From positions 116,592 to 180,591 of the forward strand of contig UZAN01039371.1 in NCBI GenBank assembly GCA_900618425.1: 64,000 nucleotides of DNA, in the 5' to 3' direction. This DNA is from Echinostoma caproni. Its lineage: Eukaryota; Platyhelminthes; Trematoda; Plagiorchiida; Echinostomatidae. The notes below the pieces were generated by a model. The model was given only the letters and a program-made list of their open reading frames with translations, did no database searches and had not been told where the DNA came from. Position numbers and translations under genes: made by a program. This document shows, one piece after another, positions 26,413 to 40,300 of this stretch; the stretch's first letter is position 1; every line of letters starts with the position of its first letter.

Positions 26413-27084
26413 TGCATTCAGCTAATATCGGTTGCTCAGTGCACCATCATAACCGAGAATTACTCATTGGGGTCATTTCGTGGGATTAATTTATTGTGGA
26501 CTCTGCTATAAGACCGTTTTTTAAAGCATTCGTTAGGTTGGTCTGAAACGATTAGTTTCCTTTATTGAACCAGATTTTGTTAGAAAAAAGCAGCGTTTGC
26601 TCGAGTATGAAACCGCTAAATTGTTCCATGATCAAGTTACGAGATAAAGGTTTCGAGAGCGTGATAAAGTCAAGGGGGGAATCAAACCCCACGTCAACAA
26701 TGAGCGGTCCTACTAGCGGTGTACCGTCTACGACAGAATGACGAGTGCAGTAAGTGACGATTTGTAATCAAACTGCCAAGATCTCCTTGAACCCAGATAT
26801 GCGTGCAAATATGCATCAACTTCTGTTCATCATATACCTGAAAGTGCCTAACTATCCAAACGTTTGAATAAAACAGGATTACTTTGACATTAAAACGTTT
26901 CTCTTGTTTTTCACCAAACTCTTTCTCAAACTTTTGACATAACGTGAGTAAGTGTGATCGAGACACGTCTCTCAACCGTCAACATCGCGCTTCAGAAGAA
27001 GTTTGAGAAGTCTAGGATTCATGGTGGTCATCCACACATCCTTGGGAGGCTTGAAAAATACATGCGTATGGCAGATTCGATTAG

Positions 27085-27196
27085 GTCAACAACTCAGCTT
27101 GAAATAATGCTCAGTCATCTTGAAATTATGCCAAGAAAACCCGAAATGATATCTGGACATTGTGAATTAATGTTAAGACAACTTGAATTGCACTAG
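27085..27196 (+). repeat. Short degenerate tandem repeat, unit about 20-24 bases
   Basis: The core cttgaaataatgc recurs four to five times with drift: cttgaaataatgctcag, cttgaaattatgccaag, cccgaaatgatatc, tgtgaattaatgttaag, cttgaattgc. In the open frame 26954-27196 it encodes repeated Leu-Glu-(Ile/Leu)-Met motifs. Whether this frame is ever translated is unknown; there are no recognisable domains and it may simply be a minisatellite. Confidence 0.55.
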
Positions 27197-27199
27197 GTA

Positions 27200-29250
27200 T
27201 ATTTATACAAGAACTATTGCAAATGATGGCCTGAGTAAACTGCAGAGGTGGTATTCTTTTGAGAATTTAGACTAGGAACTGGTTCAACTGTTTTATGTGC
27301 TTGGCTGGTAGGCAAAGTCTGACAGCATCAACCCATCAGTGCTAACTCACTATTTTCATCATATTGCTTCTGTACGGTTGAGGCTAAAGAGTCACAGCGA
27401 TACGTCTACGGAAATCTAAAATGATGCGGTGTTCATTGAATAAATTGTTTCTACCCCTGGTTTAAATGTGATAGTGGAGTGTAATAGTCAATTAAGAACA
27501 AAGTGTTCATCTGGTAAGTCTTACAATGCACTAGCTTTGTTTTGCTCAAAGGTGAACTTATACAATTGCTAGGAAACCAGTCTTTCCAACGAAACAATTT
27601 TGAACACTATAATCAAAAACGGACTAAAAATCAGTTTTAAGAACAAATCATAGCTTAATTTTGCAATCGGTCATGATCACCGGCACTGCACTGAAGACTA
27701 AACTGTGAACTGAAGACAAACATGATATCATTATGTTGACGAATATGATGGAAACATAACAAGTCATTATTGGTGTTACATCACGATGAAACCGTTTTAC
27801 TATCACATGTATTAGCCATGACTAATGACCCGTCATGCGTTTGCGTTCATCTTCATACAAAACCTATCTAGTATGTGTGCTTACATATTACTGGTTGATG
27901 CCAAACAGAGGTAACTGGACAGGTGTTTCATCAGAAATGTCAACTCTTTGAGCTCCCACTAAGACTCAAACTTCGAATTACTGATTTGGAAAACGAGATC
28001 TTACGACCATGAGCCAATTAATCGTCGGCGTCCAAAAAGACGTGTTCATCTGTGGTCTGAACTACTTTCTGATATATTGGTACATGGTAATAGAGAGTAA
28101 ATTCGAATTAATTGTTCTCATTTTCGATCAAACTAAAAAAGAAAGAAATTGGGAAAACTAAGATTTCTAACTTTACGTGAATAAAACCTGTGTTTGGTTT
28201 CCACAAATGTTAAACCAATCAGAACTATGCAATCATTCGTTTATCATTTCAAATAAATCCCTTTTCCTGTGAGATTCTATCCATTTTTCTTAATTAGTTC
28301 ACGTCAAAAAGATAATTAATATGATTTTCTCATTTTGTTCCCAAGGAGGATAAATAAACCGCAACTTATGTTGGTTTACTTGTACAAATCCTGGAATAGC
28401 CTGTGCGGACACCGTTTTTCTATCTACTCCATTCGGTGAAGGGATAAAAATAACTGTACGAGTATTTACCACAACATCGATCATATCATCCATTCGACCT
28501 TAGGAAAAGTTTCATTTTCTTTTTTAATTCTAACAGAAAACAGGTGTGATGATGATATCCTCGAGGTTCTACCCTCAAATTTTCGATTGTTACGGTTCTC
28601 AGTGCTATGTATTCAAAATGGATATGTTGATTTCCAAACTGCTTTATGATATTCAATAATTTAAAACATGGAGTGTTGTGTTTCACTTTCATTTTTTAAA
28701 TGAAACCATTCGTGTATTGTGCGAATACTCTTGACTAATTCTTCTTTTTCCGATATAAATCGGATATAAATCCGGTACTAACCGCTTAGCTTTTGTTTAT
28801 ACCTTTTAAATCCATGCAGCCGCAAATCGATTTGTGAGCCATTATGCATGAATTCCCTGTGCAGCTGTTATTGCAGAGTTCAAATGCATTATGATATGAA
28901 TACCCTTTATTTCGTACACCACCGGCCTTATTTGTACCCAAATATTCGTGGCATAATAACACGTGTCGCCAGATATCTAAATGTCGTTTAATCTCCTCAA
29001 TCGATGACGTAAATTAAACACGTATAGATATACACACACGACACTGGGTTGCTAGATCCAGTGTACACTTACATAGGGCTATCAAAATTAAAAGCAACCG
29101 ATCAACTCCGGGGCCATGTGAACAGATTGCATCAATAGGGTTTGAGTAGCAGAATGGGATGATATAATCCGATTTGCTTTTAGAAAGCTCTGTCTATCTG
29201 CACATGTTTGCTCATTAGAATTTAGCAACCGAATGTGTTATATATGTGCC
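27200..29250. other. No recognisable gene
   Basis: AT-rich DNA with short frames only. Confidence 0.4.
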
Positions 29251-29266
29251 TATTTAGTTTCTTCAG

Positions 29267-29599
29267 CGATTCCAGATCTCAAGTAAAGTGTTAACATTTC
29301 GCGACAAGTTTCTCCTTTCGGTCTTTATTCGATGGATGAAGGGCACCCAGTGTTTTAAATTCCACTACAAGGGTGAAATTGTGATGCTCCTTAGAAGAGC
29401 TGTTTTTTGGAATGCTTGGGCACATCATGTGAGCACGCGCTGTAAGCATTCGTTCTGTAATTGGGCAAAAAACCTCAGATGGTATATGAAACACCTCAAC
29501 GTGCTGCCTGTCGAGTTTGACGCTTCAGCAGAACTCGCGTCTCATGCTGTGACTGCGAAATTCCCCAATTTCACTTCATTTCTGTCTCGTTTCTCAACC
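29267..29599 (+). CDS. Possible isolated exon, unknown product
   Basis: This 333-base segment is open throughout as 111 codons in phase 0/0. It is preceded by a good acceptor (tttagtttcttcag) and followed by a consensus GTAAGT donor at 29600. The translation is rich in Trp (five) and basic residues (for example FWNAWAHHV, NWAKNLRWYM) and I recognise no family. The antisense strand is partly open too (29291-29494), which weakens the case. No partner exon was found nearby, and an open run of this length can occur by chance in 64 kb. Confidence 0.2.
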
Positions 29600-29619
29600 G
29601 TAAGTTATTTGATGGGCAT

Positions 29620-32600
29620 GCATTAAAAACTGACTGACAACTCAAAACGGTTATAGCATGTAGAGTTTTGCGTGACGAGTTTTATCCCGCGAAACTGGAA
29701 CGATGCAAAGCAATACTTTAGTCGAGAGCCGTTCAGTTCAAATTTTAGGAAGAAAATTGTTGTCTTTTAGGAATCTGTTGCTATTGAAGAGAATTTACAG
29801 GACAATGCTTTGCTTAGTTTATTGCTTTACTCATGAGTAAATGAAACGACTTTTAACCTGTCTGAAACCTAAAGTATAAACTTAATCATGGCTTACAGTG
29901 ATCGTATAATGAAAGTTTCGTATTTCAGTCCATCGGTTGTACTTCTGACCCAAAAATTAACTAAAAACAGGCAGCATGCAAAAAATCTTAGTTTTCGTGA
30001 AGTATTTGTTGTATTGCGAAACACAGGACAAAACTGAATCGGGTCCAACCAATTTGTTTATCGGTGAGAATGAGTTCATACTTTTGCTTTTTGTTTGTTC
30101 TTGAAGCCAATCAATTTATCAGAACTGACATGGATCTTATGCAGTCATGGCTACCGGTGTTCGCTGTTGTGGTAATACTTTATGCATATTTTCATCGAGG
30201 GGGAAGCAACATTGCTCGATCCCAGAGCTTAAGCGGGTTTGTTTATACTGCAATCGCTCGCCTAGTTTGACAAAAAGCTAAATTTCAATGTGCTTGGATA
30301 TTTAGAATAGTTCTGTTCATCTTCACTGGTATCATTGAAATGGAGAAGAAAGTATGCTGCTTAACTCATGCGCACATCTGACATACGTTTTCTCGTATCC
30401 ATAAAATCACTATACTATTATGTGTTGAATATCCAACGAATCTCGAAATTTGAGAAAATCGTCTTTCGCCTTAGATTTAGATCTACCCGAGAATGCGGAG
30501 AATACAAACATTAGTTTATTTAGGTCCAAATCGATGAGAATATCGTACATGAAACAACCTTACCGATATTTGAATGTAGCTTGTCAGTATAAGCCTAAAT
30601 CATGTATGTGTTACAAGAAAGGCTCACATTCTAAAACTTGGTTCCTTTGACCAGCTTACTCATCGTTCTGATTTCAGAAGAGTTAGGAGTTGGTTGTGTT
30701 CTATTACAAGAGCATCTGGCCTCTGTGTGAAGGAATATGTACCGATACTTCTGACACCGGGTTATTCGTTGTGCCACATCTTTACGACTGACTTGTGTGA
30801 TAAAAACACTGGTGAGGGAAGGCCATTCATTTGACAGTGTTACTTGTTTTGTCAACCAATTTGGTGCTTTACACAAACATTAAATTGTTCTTGTGTAAGC
30901 CTTCATGCGTCTTTTCTGATGGATTTTTCCTATAAAGATTTATTTACAGATTACGGTTACTTCCTGATTATCAGCTTATCAACACCTGTTTTGTTAGAAT
31001 GTACAGGGTAGACTAAATTCGCTAACTAGCCTACGCATGTCGGGTGAGATAAATGTGGTTTATGAAATAATCCTTACACGATCAATAACAAATCGGTTCT
31101 GAATAGGAGTCGTGTGAACTTCGTTTTTTTCATTAAAATCCATGGAAAACGTATAGGGTAACGATACCTTTTCCCAAGGACATAACAATGCTGAAAATCA
31201 CTACTTTAAGAAACACCACTGATTCGAAGGAAACTTCCTTTTTGGTGGTTACATCATGAACATATTGATCCAACTCTTACAAAGTAACTCTCATTTCAGG
31301 TTCCGTTATCATATGTATACCGATAGATATGGATGAAGAGTATTTATTCCGAACTTTGTGTCTCACTCCAATTTTCTTAGTTCTCTTGTATTACTGTTTC
31401 AATTTGTGATCCTTGAGTGTTGTGATTAAATTCTTAGGAGTTCAAACGTTACTTCTCAGAGCTAAAAATATTTTTTGGAGATCAGCATAGAAATTCATTG
31501 TTTCTTAAAATTTATTGCTGTCTCATGTTTGTTCTGGTAAATGCACTTATTTATTCAGTGCAAAGTAAATAAGCCGGTTGATGAAAATTTCCTGGCTCTA
31601 GCAAATTTATATTTTATGTGAAGCCTCAAACTACTGAGGCAAAATTCCGCACGCTGAAGGAATTAGAACATATTCTGAAAAAGATAAGTTAGCTACCTCG
31701 AAAACGGTCTTCAGTGGGTAGAAGTAACTGTGAAATACTGTTTATCAATCATCCTGGTGGACTCCATAAAAGCGACTGAGTCCAGCGCTCAAAAATGAAA
31801 ACGCGTTTTTTGTTACATGCTTTTGAATCATTTTTATAAATTCTGCTGGTTGTTTTACTGTTACTTTCCGTATTTTACGACTGACACATCAGCAACCGTC
31901 GTCTAACTTGACAAATGGTAACTGTTCATGAAATTCGATCAATGGTAATAAGAATAAACGTGAATACCATTACAGATATGTTGCGTTTGATTTGGGGCAA
32001 AAGCACATTGAATCCCGTGAAGCAGACTCGAGACACTGAGAGCTGCGAGGAAGAAATTTGACGGAAATGGGGTGTTGCATGAATTTGATCAATACCTGTA
32101 TCTAATGCCTGGTGTATCCAGATGCTTCTACAATTCGAGTTAGTAGGCACCTGTGAAGCGGTAGATGGGCCCTTGTGGATAGATAGCATGTTGGAACAGA
32201 TCAAGCCGTATAATTCATGTTAGTCAACGAATGAAGGGTAAGGAACTCGCATCAGATGTATTTATCGTTTACTGAGTGGAAGTAGGGCGCTTGACAGAGA
32301 GGATTCAGCTTCATCCGTAGTTTTCAGGTACTCTTCTTGCAATCCGGGCAACAAACAGAGACATTAGTTCCATTTCGCCTGTTCGCCGAGCTTGGCAATT
32401 TGTTTGCAAACGTTACATCACCAGCCGAGGTGACATCATAAGTGCTGATGATGGTAAGCTTCATCGTGAAAGGTGACTGTGCAACTATAAAATCAATAAT
32501 TAGAATGCTTAAGTGATACATGCTTAGTACTGGCCGATTGTGATACTCTTAAATCATCATGGCCTAGGTCAATCACGACTGACGAAACGGGAGTTTCCCC

Positions 32601-34730
32601 TATATTTTGAACCATTCCATCCGCTAACTATCAACGAATCACAAAAACCACTGATGTAAAGAATCACCAAGGCTTGTTTATTATTGTTTAGAAAAAAATT
32701 ACTTCAGTATCAATTATGTTGCTTATACGAACCCTCATGTAATTTACAGGGACCCATTGCTTCTGTTTCGATTAGATATGTATTATTCGTTATTCGTGCC
32801 GCAAGCGCATCGGTCGGAGCACGCAAAAGAAATGCGCACATCGTTTACTTTATTCGCAAACATGCTAATATTATTGCTCTTTCAGCATCTACATCTATCG
32901 ATAAACACAAACCTGTGATTAACGACACAGTTCTTACATCTACCCGCACGATGCGCGTTCTTTGGTTCCTACATAGAAACAGTTACGTAACTACCGATTA
33001 CCCCGAATTACTTGGCACCTTCAAGTTGCGCTTTCAAACACGTGTGAATCTGCGGCTCGAAAGTGAATACTTCAAAACACAGTTCATTTAAATTTCATGT
33101 TGGTATTAGGCAAAGAAGCCTGATTCCTAAACATCCTCATAAACGCAAAAACGAAACTTAGAAATACGTGTAGTGCTTAGTCAAAAATTGGATATTTTTC
33201 AAAAAAATGAGGAATTTAGGACTCCATATGAAAATTGTCCACAATAACCACAGACACAACCAAACACATTCAAGAAAACAAGGATAAATTTGATGCCACT
33301 GAAGCAAACAAAATCAAACCCGAGAAAAAGACCAATTTTCCACTTCTAAGTAAATCTGCATAATTCATTGACGACGGGCAATTTATCATTTCACTCGGGA
33401 AACCGATTTGTCTACTAGTAAATGTGGAGTGAACGGAGCAAACAAGCAATTTGTTCTCGTCATACATCCAAATTTGATCACCTTCCGACATTTGATAGGG
33501 CAGCAGTGGAATAGGTCTAGACAGGTTGATGACTGAACAGGTGATCCGCCTGCAACCGAAACTTGTTTGAGCAAGAACACATCATAAGGTGTATAAATGA
33601 ACAGAAATGCGAATGAATTGGATTGTTTTTCAAAAGTAATTACTTCAAACTAGTCAATCTGTTTTTTTCTCTGTTGCCCTTATTCTTATGGTAATCCACC
33701 AACAACAGTAATCACTGAGTTCATGCATAAGTTCTCTGTTCTCAGAATTCATAATGACAAGTGAGTTTCCCCCAAGAATCTGTATGGATTTTTCCAAACT
33801 TCGTTTTAACTCCTAAAATGAGAACTCGGAAAGCAAATAACTGTGTATCTGACTTTGACATACCAAATGCAATGTGATACTGTTAATTTTGCAGCTGAAT
33901 TGATATCACTGAAAACAAAATTAGTACAAATATGAATCTGGTTGGCTGTCATGTGCGCCGGTCAGCACGGTGGTGACGCACATGTTTAACCCAAGTGGTC
34001 TACAGCTCAGATATTTTATGTGCAGATTCACGAAGGGCGCATGATCACATATGATGTACTAGGAAGCTTCAAAGGAAGCTTGATTCGCTGATATCATATA
34101 GACAGATATTGCTTCAATTTACCATTTACTTTGTTACACAGATGGCCTTGTTTTTTAAATATAAATGATTCTACTGTAATTAACCTAAATCGGTCACTAT
34201 CATCGCTCCAAAAGTGTAACCGAAACATGAGATTTACACTGCGAGCTTCACACCGGACAATGAACAAAAGTGATTGGTTGACCCTCAGTTGCTATTCTTC
34301 AGTGCAAATGCACTATTTTCGGTGACCATAACGGAAGGAATCTGCTTTTCCTCTGAACCACATTTTTATGTGAGGTTCTTACTTAGCCTCAACATTTTGC
34401 CTGACAACACGAAGTGAACGTGGTGTTTTTTTAATAGTGATTGAGCAGAGATGATTAACTTTTAAAATGTCCATTTAGGCAGTGATGGAAACTCAATGGA
34501 ACTCCGAACAACTATCAAATGGAAACACTGCCACGGCATTCTTTTGGTTACGTCTGATTGGGGAGTTAACCAGTGCACATACCATACCATTTCTCTTTAT
34601 CTATTCCGTCACGAATAAAACGTTTCTCTATAGGTGTAGACACTTGATGCAGTCAACCAGGTGGTTACACTGACGATCATCTCTTAACTGCAACTGATTG
34701 CATCAGGTATTATTTTGAAAGTGTAAAAGG
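29620..34730. other. No recognisable gene
   Basis: The longest open frame here (32684-33091, 135 codons) has no ATG near its start and no recognised motif; it is listed under rejected items. The rest is AT-rich single-copy-looking DNA. Confidence 0.4.
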
Positions 34731-34734
34731 TTCA

Positions 34735-34985
34735 CTGGCCTCGGTGGGATTCTATCGGACGCAAGGACGCTGCTCACGCTTTTGTACAGCGCACGCTCTA
34801 CCAGCTGAGCTACGAGGCCATAATGATAGCACTAATCTTTTCACGTTCCAGTCATGCATCCAACATAAAGTGGTATATAGTATCCGCCAGTTAGCATGCA
34901 AATCGGTTGCTACGATAGGTTTTTATTAGAATTCACCAAAGTCCACCGAATGAACATCTATGACAAGGCTAATTCTTCAAATCAT
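34735..34985 (-). mobile_element. SINE-like repeat with tRNA-like module (family B, copy 3)
   Basis: On the minus strand the tRNA-like module spans about 34819-34737. A perfect 7-bp acceptor stem, GGCCTCG with CGAGGCC, encloses the A box TAGCTCAGCTGGTAGAGC with an intact D stem. The B box is damaged (CCGATAGAATCC). Flanking homology with the 8.88 kb copy extends to about 34985: TTCGGTGGACTTTGGTGAAT aligns with TTCGATGGATTCCGGTGAAT. The acceptor stem is the best preserved of the three copies. Confidence 0.65.
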
Positions 34986-34989
34986 TGTT

Positions 34990-36960
34990 TAGCAGGTTGA
35001 AGTCAGGTATCTCAAATAGCCTCGGTTGATAATACATTTTTCTGTGCCTTCAAGTGAAAGTGGTACGTGCCCATCAAAGGATTCCACCATCGATATTCAA
35101 AGCACGGTTTGTAAAACACTGGCAGGAAGAATCGACAATAAAATTCCTATTCCTTAATAAACAACAAAATGTGTACAAACCAGATTCTTGGATCTGGAGA
35201 TGGACCTTAGCTTGATTGTGCATTTCAGTGTATCAGCCCCATTGAACTTTGGCTACGTTTAAAATCAGTACGACTAGCTGAATGGAAGCTAGCTGCTAGA
35301 CTTGTCAACTATGACCTCCGTCCTCCTGCCTTTAGGATTTTACTTCCTATTCATGGGCCGCTTACGAGAAACCCAAAGCTGACCGAACTATTCGGTTTGG
35401 GTATCTGCAAAATTAATATAGGCCACATGTAAATAAAATGAGAATTTTCACCGAGTTATACCTAGTTTGTATTTTAATAACATGTATTAAGATATGTTTA
35501 TTCTGCTGTGCTATATCTTTTAAAATTTAGGAACAAAATTTGAAAACAAAACCGTTCATTGTGGATAAGAATTCTCTGATAAATATCCACCATGTATAAT
35601 TAAGTTAAGAAACGGAGCATGCTTGGGACGAGTAACCATGACTTCGATAGTCGATACATTAACACCGACATAATAATTTTTGAATGGCATGTTTGATAGA
35701 GTGCAACGGTAAATAAAGTTGTCAACCGGATGATGGGGGGTGGTCGATCGGTGTTTCGCATGAAAATGGTAGTACTGCACCGGGTGATACCACCTAAACA
35801 AAAACTTTAATGGTCCTCGAAGAAAATTACCTGGCGTCACCCAATGGTTGGATTACAAAGCATTGATAGTGCAGCCTTCCTCGCGGTTGTCGGATCAGCC
35901 CTATATTCACTGTCAACCAGAAGTTGTATTATGGAATAGCTGTCATTGCTCACTTGAGCGTCACAGCTCGAGACCGGATAACTATCCTTTGAGATTTATT
36001 ATTACTATTATTATTATTAGAGTAAGCGGAATAGAACTAGGTAAGCAATACTGTTGTACATATTTGTAAAATAAAGGGAGCGTAAACTTGAAAAGGCGAC
36101 ACCGTAAATGAAATTGAAACGAATAATCCGGAATTTATCACTAAAATCATGTTAGTATAAAATCACTTGAAGTCAAAAATCATTCAGAGAACAACGTTTC
36201 CCATAAACGAATTTAGTTCTTGTGTTCTTGTCTTAAAGTAAAGCATCTTAACTTGTCATTTCATGGACATCCCACTTGCCCGTAAAACAGATATATACGA
36301 TTTCGTATGAAAATTTACATTTTTGACTGAGAAATTGGTATTCTTGAATCCAGGTACAAACATTCACTCGAATGTGATTAAGAAAACTGCCATATATTAC
36401 CGAATTAGCAGATAAATAAGGGGTAACCTTTGGATGGAAAATAACCAGCTGATTTGGAAAACATCGTTTCCCTTTGATCCATTTGAATAAAACAAGTAAC
36501 ATTTAACGTGTGTAGAGAGGTGATTGAGAACACGCGAAATTCATGTCCAATATCAATTCTGCTCATATTGTGTAACTTGTTTTTTTCAAAACAGCTTATT
36601 TGTTTCTAAAATATCCTGCCACGCAGGTTATAATAGCTAATTTAGCAATGAATTTTACTTAAAATGTGGCTTGCGCTGGAAATCTTAAACTATTTCCTAC
36701 AGTTCCGTTACGGTTTCCTGGGAAACTATTTGTCTCGGTTGTAAAATGTCTATTGGGGTTAACTGTTTTGATTTACCCCATAACATATAAACAAATGGCG
36801 AATAAAAATGATACAATGTTTGTGACCAATGTTGACATACGGTTGATGTGCGTTGTGAGTGTATTCACTCTTCCTCCACGTGCCCACAAATACAACACTG
36901 TTCACGTTTACATGTCTTGCGTCAGCGGGCTACTCACCCTTTCCCCAGTGAGCGTAAGTT
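34990..36960. other. No recognisable gene; short (ATT)n at about 35998-36018
   Basis: Apart from the trinucleotide run attattactattattattatt, nothing is identifiable. The 98-codon frame ending at 36962 was considered as an upstream exon and rejected. Confidence 0.4.
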
Positions 36961-37245
36961 AGACATACATACACTGAACAAGTGAAACACACGCACTCAC
37001 TGGTCGTTGGAGTGACGGCATTTCGACTGGTCGTTTTCTGTCCCTTGCGTACACAATACAGCACGCAGTGATATCAGACTGCGGTTCGCCGAACTCCTTC
37101 AATTATGTGATGGGTGTGCTCATTGCGTGTATCCGTGTCCGCGTCTGCCTGGATAGATGTACTCAGTTTTGCACAACTTATGATTATTTCTGTGGCACAT
37201 TCAAAATCCTGGACCAATATTCCCTAATGCATTGATGTAAATGCC
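36961..37245 (+). promoter_or_regulatory. Putative 5' flank and 5' UTR of the Ig-domain gene
   Basis: This stretch is visibly less AT-rich than its surroundings and lies directly upstream of the signal-peptide exon. No TATA box is evident. An in-frame stop (TAA at 37225-37227) precedes the chosen ATG, so the protein cannot extend further upstream in this exon. The transcription start, or a spliced-leader site, cannot be located from sequence alone. Confidence 0.3.
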
Positions 37246-37324
37246 ATGGAAAGAATCGTGCATGTACAAACTTTGCTCGTGATTTTGTGCTTCTCTCAAG
37301 GGCTCATGGTCGCTGTGCCAGTTG
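37246..37324 (+). CDS. Ig-domain gene exon 1: start codon and signal peptide
   Basis: ATG in a gccATGg context opens a frame of 26 codons plus one base, ended by a consensus donor (GTAAGT at 37325). The peptide starts MERIVH and continues with the hydrophobic core LLVILCF, then SQGLMVA, a typical secretion signal with possible cleavage after Gly19 or Ala23. The exon ends in phase 1, exactly what the next exon at 46225 needs (g|at gives Asp27). Its link to exon 2 rests on phase, signal character and strand, not on transcript data. An alternative is that it belongs to a different transcript. Confidence 0.7.
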
Positions 37325-40300
37325 GTAAGTCATATTCACGTTGCGTTCTAGCCACTTGCTTGCTTACTCATATTGACTGAGGGTTCAGTCACCATAAACT
37401 CAGCTCATGCCATCAAATCTGAGTTACATATTTGCTCGCAACCAATATCGCGGTTAAATGTTGATCATGTGCTCATCAATTAACTAATATCAACGGTATT
37501 TTATATCTGTTAGTTTAAGTATATCCATTGCATCTTATTCGGCCTCTCATGAATTGGTTCACAACAGTCTGTTGGAAGAATCAAAGTCATAGATGAAAAC
37601 AGTACACTGAACCTCTGTCCCTATGACTCTCTGTTAGTAAATAGGCCTAACGTGGGTTCTTCTGACTAATCCCTAGGACTACCAACTAATGGCTGCAAAT
37701 TGTAAAATACGGGATATTTACAAACAGAAAATTATTCTTAGTCTGGTAAAATCAACGAAAAATAACTGAATAATAGAAAATTCGTTGAGGCAGGGGGGGT
37801 GATCTCAATCTACCAAACCCACTGTTGCGTCATAGGTTAATTGTCAAAAGTGAACTGCGCAAGGTAAATTAGCTGTGCGATGATGACGATGATGATGATG
37901 ATGCTTATGCATGCGCGCATATTAAGTCCGGGAGATACGTTGAAAGTTGACCAGAGAATTGAGTTCAAACATATTTCGTTCAACTGCACACTGTCAGCTC
38001 TGTTAACTGATGGCGGCGGTGGATTTCACGAGTTAACATGAGAAACGTTGTAGACGTCCATATTAGCAAATTATCTGCCAGAAATTACTAAGTTGAACGT
38101 GAAAACTATTTTTAGTGCAGCAAATAATAAAAGTTTTCGGCATTTTCCAGATCAATTGTTCCACTTGTGAAAACTACATAACTTTGAGACGAGACGAATG
38201 GACGTCGGTTATGGTCCACTAAGGACCGGTACTTTGAGCCATATCAACGGATGAGCACCAGTTTATGTACTGTTGACGTGTAACAAGCTGCTGAAAGCCA
38301 TTCTGAATATCCCGCGTTATTGATGTATGAGAATAACTGTCGCGCTGGTGACTGTGAGCAAGAATAAAATCATTGTGGAAAGAATCCAGGATCACTCAGT
38401 AGTTGATGAAACACTAACTCTTGAGGAGGAGAAAACTTTCATAAAATAAGCCGAATTTCCTAAATAGTATCGCATTAATTACCATGACTCTGCAGGATGT
38501 GATACTATGACATAACTCCTTCCAGCAACATTAATTGGTCTAAGTTTCGCTAGTTTTTCTCAGCGATGATAAGAGTTCTGGGATCAGGTTAAATCATCCT
38601 CAATCAACGTGATTGACCTTTTACCTCTGGTCATTCATCCAATAGGTGTTTTCGAACATTTCAGTCCCGTAGCTTTGTTAATATCAGCTCATTCGGCAAC
38701 CAACCATGCAGATACTCTGCGAATACATCTGGGAGTTGCCCAAAAGTTCCCCAACCATGGTTCTGCGGTTCACGTAGGTTGTCGCTCTCGTAGTTGCTGT
38801 TTAAAGCTGGTATTGTTTTGTACATGACCTTATAAAGTTAACATAACCACNACATCGTGCTGATTTCAAAAGTTTGACCCACAACAATCCAAATGACGGG
38901 AATAGAAAGTAAATCTCATTGGTCTAGTATGCATTGAAAAAATGCGTACTGCAATGAAACTGTTATTTTGCTGTAGATTGTGGACAGCAAGTGCATGAAT
39001 ACACTGTTAAGATCGACTCAGTGGTCCATTCTGTTCGTTCTTGCTACGAATGCTTTGAGTTCATTCGGTATTCTTCTTTTTTATTCTCACAGTGACAGTT
39101 GTTTATTCACATTATGCTAGGCAGTCTATATGATGGGTATAAAATCCAATGGAAGTGCATTTTAAATACATTCTATTGCCGAAAGCCTCTTCTCACTTTG
39201 ACCCCGTCTTGAGTTATTTTTCAACGCTTGACCAAATATTGCAGCTGTGATTTAGAAACCCTGAAAGAATTATTCGTTGAACGACTGCGTTATCAGTTTT
39301 GCATGGTAAGAGATTAACATTTTCATCAGTTTTGCTTATAGTGTAAATTGATTACCTGATGCAATTTTAAGCTTAGAAAAACATGGATTTTATGACATTT
39401 AAACCTATGCTTCAGGGAAAGCAAAACTGTTTTATACGAACTAACTAGTTGCAGGGATCTCCTTCAAATGTAAAAAAAATAATACTCTTCATTTGGTTTT
39501 ATTTTGACAGTCGAAAAAATGTCAGGGTTTGTCACTTCAAAGCGGTACAATCGGCCACCTCATAATCGTGAATTTATTCTCTTTTGTTTATTCCACTGAT
39601 TTTTATGATGACCTACATCAGGAAAAACATGACTTCAAAGCCGGTTATGAAAACTACTGAAAGAAATCATCTTAACTTTGAGTTCTTTAGTGAAATTTGG
39701 CCAGTTTATCATATTCTGAAGCTGTCAACGCATTTTTATTTTTGAATCAATAAGCAGTACACATTGAGTAAGAGTATGATTGCCACTAGGTTTAAAAGGA
39801 TGCACATAGAAATGGATTATTCTCTTCAAATTATGACCTCAAGTTAGTTGTTATTCATACCCTTCGATGGTCAAGCCACACATTCATTTAACGAAACGCA
39901 TACATATATCACACTTTCAGGTGTCCGAAAGGAATGTGTCGCCTTCTTTTCACCAGTACTGTGTAAAGTTTTCAACAAGTGCTTTTGCACAAAAGTATTT
40001 CCAACTACTGGATAATAACCTCAATAAACTCTGTATTGAAGAAAGGCTCCTTAAGATTTCGTCTGATTGCATGCATCTCAGTTGTTTTGAAGGTGTTTGA
40101 GGGGCTCCTGAATAAAACCTTATTCATACAGTTCAATGTTGGTGACCCACACCAGTTTGCATACACCCGTTCCAGCGGTACCCTGAATGTCATTGCTTAT
40201 CTCTTCCACAGTGTTTTATCTAATCTGGATAAGAAAAACAAGGCTGTATGCATATGTTTTTTAGACAACAGTGATGTGTCCAACACGACTGATAGGCATA

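Noticed and set aside
32684..33091. 135-codon frame, the longest outside retroelements in the left half
   Set aside because: Starts at a TTG inside AT-rich DNA, has no recognised domain and no paired splice sites.
36666..36962. 98-codon frame just upstream of the signal-peptide exon
   Set aside because: It has no ATG at its start, the protein shows no motif, and an in-frame stop at 37225 separates it from the chosen start codon.
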